64,000 nucleotides of DNA. It comes from Fragilaria crotonensis (Eukaryota; Bacillariophyta; Fragilariophyceae; Fragilariales; Fragilariaceae). Of this stretch, positions 54,747 to 63,656 are shown piece by piece (position 1 is the first letter of the stretch; each line of letters starts with the position of its first letter). The notes under the pieces are model-generated. The model saw only the letters and a program-made list of their open reading frames with translations, was not told where the DNA came from and searched no databases. The DNA is taken from contig JAKSYS010000267.1 of NCBI GenBank assembly GCA_022925895.1, positions 1 to 64,000 on the forward strand, given 5' to 3'. A program made the position numbers and the translations under genes.

Positions 54747-55817
54747 TTAGGATTGGCCCGCCACGGTGCTGTTCACCCAGATTGCCCATTTTTCGTACCA
54801 TTGGTTGCAATGAGACGACGTGATATTTTCGATAGGTCTAAAACAACCCTTCTCTGCATTTCCTTTTTCAAGTTTTCCTAATGACCAGCCTTTCAACTTC
54901 TGACCTGCAGTGGCCCCTGCAACAGCATGAACGGGACTTGATTCCACATGAAACACACAATACGATCCGCACCATGTCCGCGTGGCGAGGCTGTTGATAA
55001 GGTGGGACTTTCCTAATTTCAACGATTCGTCGGGCGTTGGAACGCCGATGTAGCAAACAGCTGGATCCTCTACGGAATTTCTCCAGAACGAATTCTTCTT
55101 CCAACTTTCATGGTTTTGGCATTTCCCGCCAATTTTCTCGGACATGCTGGCCAGGGCTTGAGCGTGGCGTTCGGCTTCCAGAGAGGGCTTTGAAAGCAAC
55201 TTGTTGGATTCCAGCATCCAAGCTTTCCAATCGTCGAACCACTTGGAACAATCATGTGTGTGCATGTCAAGGATGGGTTCCCAACACCCTCGGGATCCTT
55301 TCCCGGAGTGGTCGGTCAACAACCATCCCACGACTACAGAATTTGCGAACGACAATGTGTCCGTACGAAATGCGCAGTATGCGCCACACGGGGTTCTGAA
55401 ATTGATGGTCTCCTGTAGTTGTTGAGCATCCAAACCTCTTTGTTCCCAGTCCACCGCAGGGTCACCACGCTTGGGGGGGCAAAGTCGAGGCCTGTGCGCT
55501 GAGGTCCTCCAGAGGGCGTCGCTGGCCCAGGCAGAACTATTCTTGCAGAACAATTCAATAGATGTCTCGATGGATGATGGGGCTTGAAAGTAGTCGTACC
55601 ACATCGACTCAACAATGAGTATCACCGCCAGAAAAAGTTGGAAATGAAGACAATTCGTTGCTAGCTTGCGAAATGATGATGCGCGTTTCCTACCGCGATG
55701 GTCAAGGTTAAGGTTGCCTTTGTCGTCCATGGAGTATCGACGCGACCTGGTCTTCACTGGTTCCTTTCGCTTGAGCCTGCATGGCCAGGGACACGTTTCT
55801 TCATCGCGTTCCTTCAT
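54747..55817 (-). CDS. Six-cysteine Trp-rich membrane protein, member C (two modules)
   Basis: Start chosen at ATG 55817 (MKERDEET) to match the paralogues; an in-frame ATG at 55934 would add 39 residues. The frame is intact, 356 aa. Basic N-tail, one membrane segment at about 52-70 (LATNCLHFQLFLAVILIVE), module 1 with Cys 91, 113, 144, 148, 178 and 190, and module 2 with Cys 233, 255, 283, 287, 325 and 337. Spacings are 22-31-4-30-12 and 22-28-4-38-12, so the two modules are homologous. Shared marks: CGxYCxF, GWxL, GCxxP, and a closing HCxxWYxKWxxW type block. Topology is predicted type II with the modules outside or lumenal. This is the best reference copy of the family. No described domain recognised. 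Confidence 0.88.
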   Translation of the reverse strand: MKERDEETCPWPCRLKRKEPVKTRSRRYSMDDKGNLNLDHRGRKRASSFRKLATNCLHFQLFLAVILIVESMWYDYFQAPSSIETSIELFCKNSSAWASDALWRTSAHRPRLCPPKRGDPAVDWEQRGLDAQQLQETINFRTPCGAYCAFRTDTLSFANSVVVGWLLTDHSGKGSRGCWEPILDMHTHDCSKWFDDWKAWMLESNKLLSKPSLEAERHAQALASMSEKIGGKCQNHESWKKNSFWRNSVEDPAVCYIGVPTPDESLKLGKSHLINSLATRTWCGSYCVFHVESSPVHAVAGATAGQKLKGWSLGKLEKGNAEKGCFRPIENITSSHCNQWYEKWAIWVNSTVAGQS

Positions 55818-56000
55818 TTTTCTGATGATATCTTCTGTTAGCGGGGGTGTCGTCTTCTGCTGTATGCGCGTATGAATGTACGCATATGCACCCTGTGACT
55901 TGAAATGGCACCAGGCATATGCGTGTTCATTCATGTATGATATAAAAGACGAGTAAACTTTCTGCGTATACAGCTCGAACGTACAGTTGTATGTTGTATG

Positions 56001-56702
56001 CAGGCTTTGGAAAAATAATACTGCATACTGGTATCGACCTCCAATGTCGCACCAGTACGTATACTTCTACTGCAGTGGAGCTGCAGTACGTACTTCAGTA
56101 TATCTAAGAGCTGCAGTATATACTGCAGTATCTTCCCACCGATGCTGCAAATACTGATACTGCAAGGGGAGCTGCAGTATTTACTGGTACTGCACAACAG
56201 TAACAGTAGCACAGTAGCGACTATTGGTACGACGCTAGCTGTATTGGCGAAGTCGCAAAAATGCCAAATTAAGCAAAGTGCAAGTAGAATTAGTATTGTA
56301 CTACTGTGTACTGTAGTGGGACGAAGAAATTGTACAGATTTATGGATAAGAATGCAACTTAAACCGACACAAATAGTTACAAATTGACGTGATTGATAAT
56401 TCTTGTGCAAGAAATAGTTACAAATTGACGTGATTGATAATTCTTGTGCAAGTCAGTTCTCGCACGATATTCCCAGTATTTCAAAATACTGCAAATACTG
56501 CAGTATCGTTTTCAGAGCTGGAGTATGGTTTTTTGTGGAGCTGCAGTATGGTTCTACTGCTCTGGAGCTGCAGTATATTTTTTTACTTACTGCGCGAGAG
56601 CTGCAGTACGTATTACTTACTGCCATGGAGCACAAGTATACTGGTATGGTATACTGCAGTATCCAGTATACTTATGTACCAGTATATTTTTTCCAAAGCC
56701 TG
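56001..56702. mobile_element. hAT-type non-autonomous DNA transposon, 702 bp
   Basis: Ends CAGGCTTTGGAAAAA (56001) and TTTTTTCCAAAGCCTG (to 56702) are inverted repeats. They are flanked by a perfect 8-bp target duplication GTTGTATG (55993-56000 and 56703-56710), the hallmark length of hAT transposons; ends beginning CAG are also typical. The subterminal zones are crowded with GAGCTGCAGTA and TACTGCAGTA words, like hAT transposase-binding arrays. There is no transposase. A 41-bp tandem pair lies in the middle. Confidence 0.88.
56371..56452. repeat. 41-bp tandem duplication inside the hAT MITE
   Basis: AAATAGTTACAAATTGACGT opens both 56371-56411 and 56412-56452; the two units look identical. 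Non-coding. Confidence 0.9.
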
Positions 56703-57639
56703 GTTGTATGTATATAGTTCTTTACTACATGTACGACGAGTACAATACTCAGTTTACAGCAGCGTGGATAATTTTTTTAGATTGACGCTACCCGTACGAT
56801 ACAAGTATGTCATAGTATGAAATACGAGTTGACGAAGGACGGAGGTCGAACAGGTGCTGAGAACGGATCTGATATAAATAAATGGCACCGAACAAGTAGA
56901 ATGTCGTACAGTTGATGACGAAATCTAAAGTGCCAGTTAATCGGATCCCTCTTTCGTTTTTACTTCGAACATCGCCCGTGAAGAGAGGCATTTCATACGC
57001 ACATTCAGATTTTGCATTTATAAACATTTATTTTTTTTATTCAACAAAACCCGCCATGATACTCCGAGTGTTTCCTCCCTGGCTGGCGGACACATCTGAG
57101 AAACCTGTATGCATAAATGGCACTTGATGCAGGTGCATATGATATGATACAGAAAACAGCTCAGAAAACCATACTGGACGCTGGACACACGAACCAAACT
57201 GGACGTCACGTTGGTAAAAACTGGGTCCGATTAGGTTTCACCAATTTGACGTCAGCACTTTTCAGCACTTTTGTTGCGGAATTTAACTTGTACGGAATCT
57301 TTATCTTTGATTTTCTCAGCGCCCACTTTTCAAACCACCTCTTGTGCAAAACTACGTTCTAGATAAGGAACATAAATCAGCGCCACATTTGTTTGAATAG
57401 AAATAAAAATGATCGTGTCTAGATGTGTATATAACAGGGTACCAGTAGTGGATTCAAGTTTACTCACACAAAACTCATAATTTTGATATTTCACAACCAC
57501 GATGGTACGGCACTTTGTCTCCCTGTCATTCTTGTTTCTCTTGTTGTTCTTGCTCTCCTTGCTGCTTTTGTTTCTCTTGTTGCTGTTGTTCTGTTTTTGC
57601 TCTTGTTTGCTCTCTGTCTGTTGCCATTTTGCGTTACTA

Positions 57640-58430
57640 CAGCACCCACCTACCGATTATTCTGTAACCAACCCCTGTTTTGTTCTCTTTAGGATCATCC
57701 ACAACAAGCAAGAAGGACCATTGATGCAGGATCCACATCCAGTGGATCAGACTCTATCTGCTCTCAAGGCTATGTCATGGACTGCTTCTTTGCCTTTCAA
57801 AGGTCATTTTTGTCATGCAACCGATGATTTCAATGCATCATTGGAAACCAAGTATGACCTCTTTCAGTACACTACTTCTATGTACAAAGGTTCCAAGCAC
57901 ATTATTCGGTCCTAGCTAATCAATGTCGCAAGAGATCCACTTGCCTGAGGCACCACTCAACGACCTCTGTTCTGGACATGAAGAAACTGATGTTTCTGAT
58001 AATGTTGTTGATGTACAGCACACGAATACTCATAATGACGACAATGACAACATCGCTCCTCATGGAATCTAAAAGTTTAGAAACTGTCTGCATTGATTTT
58101 GGATCGCGTGCTCTTCACCATGAAGACATACCCGAATTGGAGCGTTACAATGCATATGACAGCATTATGCCAAGAGCAGAGGAACTAGTTAGTCTTGTTG
58201 ATGCCTCAAAAGCCCACAGAGAGGTCTTCTTGTTGAGGCGAGGCACTCGACAAGATTATCTTCACCGAAAGCCAACATGGCTGAGAAACCACCACCCAAG
58301 GGTCCCTAGTTTCGGTGTCCTGTTGGCAAGGTGTGCAAAACATATGTCTCATCATGGAGTTTTTAAAAGTAGTACATTTAGAATTAATAACAATGTTGAC
58401 TTAGACTTTCGTTCTTGTTCGACATCATGA
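57640..58430 (+). pseudogene. Decayed coding-like stretch, unrecognised
   Basis: Protein-like pieces occur in more than one frame: about 57700-57915 (VDQTLSALKAMSWTASLPF), 57923-58072 (an acidic piece beginning MSQEIHLPEAPLNDL) and 58068-58430 (SLETVCIDFGSRALHHEDIP, then DYLHRKPTWLRNHHPRVPSF). The preceding Leu-rich run (57502-57630) comes from CTT/TTG-rich DNA and is probably not coding. I do not recognise the family; a dead transposase gene is one possibility given the surrounding inverted repeats. Confidence 0.3.
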
Positions 58431-58435
58431 GTAGG

Positions 58436-59521
58436 ATGGGGACTATTTGGTGATCGAAATTTGATCTTCAAATAGTCGTCACAGTACGAGTAACACTAGT
58501 ACAGTACAATGGCAACTATTTGGTGATCGAAATTCGATCTTCAAATAGTCGTCACAATACGAGTATCACCAGTACAGTACAATGGCGACTATTTGGTGAT
58601 CGAAATTCGATCTTCAAATAGTCGTCACAGTACGAGTAACACTAGTACAGTACAATGGTAACTATTTGGTGATTGAAATTCGATCTTCAAATAGTCGTCA
58701 CACAGTATCACCAGTACAGTACAATGGCGACTATTTGGTGATCGAAATTGATCTTCAAATAGTCGTCACAGTACAAGTAACACTAGTACAGTACAATGGC
58801 GACTATTTGGTGATCGAAATCGATCTTCAAATAGTCGTCACAGTCAGTATCACCAGTACAGTACAATGGCGACTATTTGGTGATCAAAATTCGATCTTCA
58901 AATAGTCGTCACAGTACACTAGTACAGTACAATGGCGACTATTTGGTGATCGAAATCGATCTTCAAATAGTCGTCACAGTACAAGTAACACTAGTACAGT
59001 ACAATGGCGACTATTTGGTGATCGAAATTCGATCTTCAAATAGTCGTCACAGTACGAGTATCACCAGTACAGTACAATGGCGACTATTTGGTGATCGAAA
59101 TTCGATCTTCAAATAGTCGTCACAGTACGAGTAACACTAGTACAGTACAATGGCGACTATTTGGTGATCGAAATTCGATCTTCAAATAGTCGTCACAGTA
59201 CGAGTATCACCAGTACAGTACAATGGCGACTATTTGGTGATCGAAATTCGATCTTCAAATAGTCGTCACAGTACGAGTAACACTAGTACAGTACAATGGC
59301 AACTATTTGGTGATTGAATCACTAGTACAGTACAATGGCAACTATTTGGTGATCGAAATTCGATCTTCAAATAGTCGTCACAGTACGAGTATCACCAGTA
59401 CAGTACAATGGCGACTATTTGGTGATCGAAATTCGATCTTCAAATAGTCCCCATCGTACTGTCGTACTGTTACTCGTACTGTGACGACTATTTGAAGATC
59501 AAAATTCGTACACCAAATAGT
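58436..59521 (+). repeat. Hairpin satellite: ~15 tandem 73-bp palindromic units
   Basis: Each unit contains GACTATTTGGTGATCGAA followed by ATTCGATCTTCAAATAGTC, an inverted repeat of about 18 bp per arm with two internal mismatches. Units are linked by GTCACAGTACGAGTA and ACAGTACAATGGC. The linkers alternate between two types, AACACTAG and TCACCAG, so the basic period is really a dimer of about 146 bp. One unit (near 59300) is truncated. The array ends with one copy in inverted orientation (about 59482-59521). It is non-coding. The regular alternation implies growth by unequal exchange of dimers. Confidence 0.93.
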
Positions 59522-59567
59522 CCTTTGAGTACGGTAGTACTGTTGCAGTACAGAGTAGTACTCGAGT

Positions 59568-59613
59568 GATTCAAAAGGGAAACACATGAAGATTCAAAAG
59601 GGAAACACATGAA
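59568..59613. repeat. 23-bp tandem duplication
   Basis: GATTCAAAAGGGAAACACAT and three more bases occur at 59568-59590 and 59591-59613. It directly follows the hairpin array. Confidence 0.85.
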
Positions 59614-62439
59614 TTACTGATAGGAGGAGAAGAGTAGCAGTTATCTATCTGACATGACAAAGGCTTGGCATGCGCATTAGGAAAAGCACCGATAGAAGTC
59701 AACAACAAAGATTCCGTGTTTTGTCAGCCATTCAAATTTCCGATGTCTTCAAAATTCTTCTACAGGAGGTCTCACTGTAGATTATTACTGTGACGTGGGT
59801 GCTGACGTCAAATTGGTGAAACCTAATCGGATCCCTTACGAGCCTCTCAAACTCTCAAGTCGACACCGTTCTGGGATGTGCGAGAACGCAGGCCGACTAA
59901 GCGGACAGGCGGACAGCTCAGAGAAACGAGTCCACAAAGACGACGATAGCAATCCAACGAGCCTATTTAAACGGGTCTTTTTAATCATTAAAAATGAAAA
60001 CCAAACTCGACACCGCCCGGGGTCCGAGTACACTTGTAAAGGGCCCGGCTTCAAGAAACCAAACCTGACACTGGAGTACGGCTGCACTGTCTACCAGTCA
60101 TGACTGGAGACAGTTTTAGTTCAATTGGCATGTTTTGCTGAATCATATTGTAACAGTATTCTATTTCCTTCCACTCTATTTCAAGCCATTTCTGAAGCAA
60201 CCATGGGTCTAGAAGCTTCGAGACTTCTTGCAAATGAGGACATGATGCTGAAGTGTCTGTGTGATGGTGGTGTCCATGCTCCGCTGACAGAAGACGATTG
60301 CAGATTGTTTTGACAAAATGGCGAGATTGATGATGAGAAATTCAAAAGAGTATCTCCTGCAAGAAAACAATGAAGATGAAGAGAAGATAAAGTTGCTCCT
60401 TGTTTTAGCAAACATGGTTGGAGAGAGCTGAAGGAAACAAAAGAGAGGTGCAATGGAGGATGCTCAACGACAAATCCGCGCGGCCAAGAAAACTTGAGCT
60501 GTGCGCTCGAGGTGGTATACTGATCCAGTGACACGCGTCAAGCGCAAGAAGATGCCCAAAATGAGCACATGGATGCTGCTGGTGGGAGGAGCATTTCATT
60601 CTGAAGACAAGCAACAATGGGCCAACACTAGCTAGTAATACTCATTGCCATAGAAGAAATATGAAATTGAAGAGTACTCACATAGAGACATTAAAGTTGG
60701 TTCATATAAGAGTTCTGTGAGGAACTGATTCCATTCTGCGGAATGAATCTGACGTCGAGTTTGGTTCGAGAAAATTCTGTACTGTTCTCTGTAAGCACCG
60801 GCCTGACCTATTGATTTTCCGAAAAAATTTAAAAAACAGGCCATTTGTTTTTTGATCCGCTATGTCCTACATGCTATGTACAGCGATGATTTACTTTGGC
60901 GATCTGGCAGGCGCGCCTACCTTATGTACCATTCTCTTGAAGTTAAAGCCTTTCTGTGCGGTAAGAAGATGTAAACTCATCCACGCTGCTGATTGGGAGA
61001 GGTGTGCTTCAGAACACAAGCAAAGAACAGCAGTTGTCCAAATACTATGCAAGTAGTAGTGCTTCTTTGACTTACCAACTATCCAAACAGACCATTCTGT
61101 GTCCTTGTTGGTCACTTGAGGCAGTGATCCCACCAACAACTGGAGCAACATCCAGGGTTCTTGGATGAAGTAACTGGATGTTCTGTAGAAGTATGGCTTC
61201 CCTTCCATAGAATTGTCAAAGATTATAACAACAGCACTGCTGTTGTTAGTGTGTCAAAATTATGAAGAAAAAGCTCAGGAATAATACTGTAGTAGTTCAG
61301 GAGCAACAACATTTCTCCATAAAAATGAGGAAACAGCAAACTTCCAAATCCTGAACTAGTAAATAAATAAACCTGAACAAAACTTCAGGAATCCTGAAAT
61401 AAATTTGGGAATCCTGAAATTTTTCCAATAAATATGATACAAAATTCTTGTATCAACTATGTTGCTCTGTACTTAGTTTTGGCACCCTTAGATGCAGCTT
61501 CTGCTGGAAAGGAGGATTGCGCATGCTTGCCAGAGAGGTAAGAAGGTTTTGAGGGTAAGTCATATGATTGGGTGAGTACAACCAAGAATGGATGTTCCAG
61601 GCATGATCAAGGCTGCATCCACTTGTTTGAATATCTGCTGGGCAACCAGGTGAAAGGACAACCATTCTTTGTTATGTTACTGCTGGTTTGTTTCACTTTT
61701 GAGCTATTTCTGAGGTTCATTTGGAAGAATCAATCCAGGTTTGATTAAGTCTTACTGGTTTGCAAAATTGGCACCTTGCAAGATCAAGCATTAGTCTCTT
61801 CATACCTTACTTGATGATTGCAGAAGAGTCTTACCATTGATACCAACACACCTCCTCCCACGTGGCACTTGCAAATCCAGACCTACTACTAGCGACAACA
61901 AGCAACTGTGTGCAATGCAGGACACATGATGGGAATTTGTTGACACATCATGGGACATATGATGGGAATTTGTTGACACATCATGGGACATGAGACATGA
62001 TCCTTGTTGGCTTTGTAGGCATTGATTGTATGTCATAGCTGTATCACTGTGGTGCTGACCGCTGGGGAGGACTAAGAATTGGACTCAACACCTGTCCAGA
62101 TACGTCTCCAACGACGGTACTGGTACTAGTACAGGTATATGTATCATAGTATCATAGATCATAGCACTCCTGCATGTATTCTCGGAGTACTTGTACTGTA
62201 CCGGTAGAAGTGATCGTTATATCGTTATGCATAATGTAACTCGCCTCACTCCAAGTCTACTGAACATGTACTTGTACTGGAGTAGGGCGTTCATGTAGTA
62301 GTAGTAGTAGTTTGAATACTCGTAGTCTCGGAGTGTATGATATGCCCAGACACGATATCGAGGGAAACAAAACTCGCCGTTACAAAGACGGATGCCAGGC
62401 AAGACCACATCTCACACGACACATCACACGCTTAAGACC
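59614..62439. other. Gene-poor stretch
   Basis: No gene could be supported. A short protein-like run starting at ATG 60204 (GLEASRLLANEDMMLKCLCD) stops after about 37 codons. A 33-bp tandem pair (61921-61953 and 61954-61986, GATGGGAATTTGTTGACACA core) and a GTAC-rich patch (62110-62300) are present. No RNA gene recognised. Confidence 0.45.
61921..61986. repeat. 33-bp tandem duplication
   Basis: GACACATGATGGGAATTTGT and GACATATGATGGGAATTTGT open the two units, which differ at one visible base. Confidence 0.85.
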
Positions 62440-62908
62440 ATGGTATCAGCAACCGCAATTGCGTCTGTCTTACTCATGATGAGTGGAGTCTTGATTGCTG
62501 CGTTGCTATTCAACAAGCAATCGTACGAAGAGGTGAGCCGCTCATGTGCTTAATGCGAGTGATCACGTGCATGTACTGTTAGTTGTGCTCTCGTTGTATT
62601 CCCGTTGGTCAACGCGTTGGCAAAATTGCAAGGCTCAACAATTCGTCGCTTCCTACATACAGCAACAAGCTAGCCGGGTCGCGACACCAAGTTTCAGTTC
62701 GTCGCACAAGGAAGGACCGTGGCCGGCATGCAAGGGAATGGACGGTGCTGCGTGCTGTGAGTTGATTGAAGGCTACGCCGTTGACATTCGAGGGCAATGT
62801 TTTATCATTCCGGAAAATAGCCCTGTCACTATGGATTTCAGATCGACTCGGGTGCGAGTCTTTGTGGACAATGACAATGTTGTGACTAGCATTCCGAGCC
62901 GAGGATAA
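62440..62908 (+). CDS. Potato inhibitor I-family protease inhibitor with membrane anchor or signal
   Basis: Two exons: 62440-62532 and 62633-62908, across a 100-bp GT-AG intron (GTGAGC to TGCAAG), phase 0, 122 aa. Exon 1 starts at ATG 62440 and encodes a hydrophobic segment (IASVLLMMSGVLIAALLF), a signal anchor or signal peptide. Exon 2 has a helical linker and then a potato-inhibitor-I domain (MEROPS I13; CI-2/eglin relatives). It has WPACKGMDGAACCEL, the binding loop NSPVTMDFRSTRVRVFVD and the ending VVTSIPSRG. By alignment with CI-2 and eglin c the reactive bond should be Met-Asp, as in inhibitors of chymotrypsin- and subtilisin-type proteases. Four cysteines could form disulfides that CI-2 lacks. 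It probably faces the outside or the secretory lumen. Confidence 0.88.
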
Positions 62909-63656
62909 GTTGGTGTTTAAGGATTCAGATGTCACATTAAACTATGTAACATCATTTTTATATTGGAAATAATTTCAGGAAATTTAAAAGCGATTGCCAC
63001 GATGTAAGTCTTTGCCATGAGATAGGTTTTAATAGTCCAACTTGATTTCCATTATGCTTTGGAGTAGGTCTCATCCCCTTGGCATAGACTCCCATGAGTA
63101 AGCAATACGAAATTCACCAGGAAGCTCCTTTCGCCGCTTGGCAGTTAAGATATGGCTGCAGAGTCTGATTCGATCAGATATCATCGAGCGTGGTATGTTC
63201 TATGCAACATGGATCATCGCATCATTTGAGAGATTTGAAACACCTACAATTGTGTTGACTATTCTTGTACTCGAGTACTACCTGCAACCGGTCGTGCAAC
63301 TACGTCGTTGAGTTTCGTGTCTTAAAAACTGCTACGGTACATGCACTTGAGTAGCACTGGCGTACTCCAGTACAGAAGAAGAGAATTAGTAGTTGTACTA
63401 TGGTACTCGTACCTGATCTACCGTTGCACAAGTATGAGTACCTTTTCCACATACACAGAAATTGAAGAGATGAGACTGTAGCGGTAGACCGCGCTGGCCT
63501 CTGGTGACAGGTGACTGATGTGGTAACCAGAATCGAGGATCGAAGCGAAGCGAAGCCTTTTCCTTCCCCCAATCCTTCATTTCATCGATCCATCGATCTA
63601 TCATCAAACATCAGCGTCAATACAACTCTATAGATTATTCAAGTACACAATTAGCC
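62909..63656. other. Intergenic region
   Basis: No gene is seen. GTAC-rich words lie near 63260-63420. The last ~100 bases are the upstream region of the UVR-motif gene. Confidence 0.45.

Larger units (their letters stand above)
57223..59842. mobile_element. Possible 2.6-kb element with 36-bp TIRs
   Basis: GGGTCCGATTAGGTTTCACC and the following AATTTGACGTCAGCAC near 57223-57260 are repeated inverted at about 59801-59842 (GTGCTGACGTCAAATTGGTG, then AAACCTAATCGGATCCC), with one extra base. The interval holds a decayed coding-like stretch and the hairpin satellite. A third half-match (TTAATCGGATCCC) is at about 56938. No target duplication is seen, so this may be only two members of a dispersed repeat. 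Confidence 0.35.

Noticed and set aside
55818-55934. Upstream ATG giving member C 39 extra residues
   Set aside because: The paralogues start at the MKER/MNER position; the extra stretch lacks a counterpart with an ATG in A and B, though a short TEDII-like similarity just before the start leaves some doubt.
57502-57915. 137-codon frame with a very Leu-rich start, as a membrane protein
   Set aside because: The Leu run comes from CTT/TTG-rich low-complexity DNA; the frame does not join well to what follows.
58666-59116. Two repeated 79-codon frames in the satellite
   Set aside because: They arise from the tandem repeat itself and contain no protein-like composition.
58436-59521. CRISPR-like array of repeats and spacers
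   Set aside because: The linkers are not unique; they alternate between two near-identical forms, the genome is eukaryotic and there are no cas genes. It is a satellite.
60204-60318. Short plus-strand frame starting MGLEASRLL
   Set aside because: Only about 37 codons and no continuation that could be supported.
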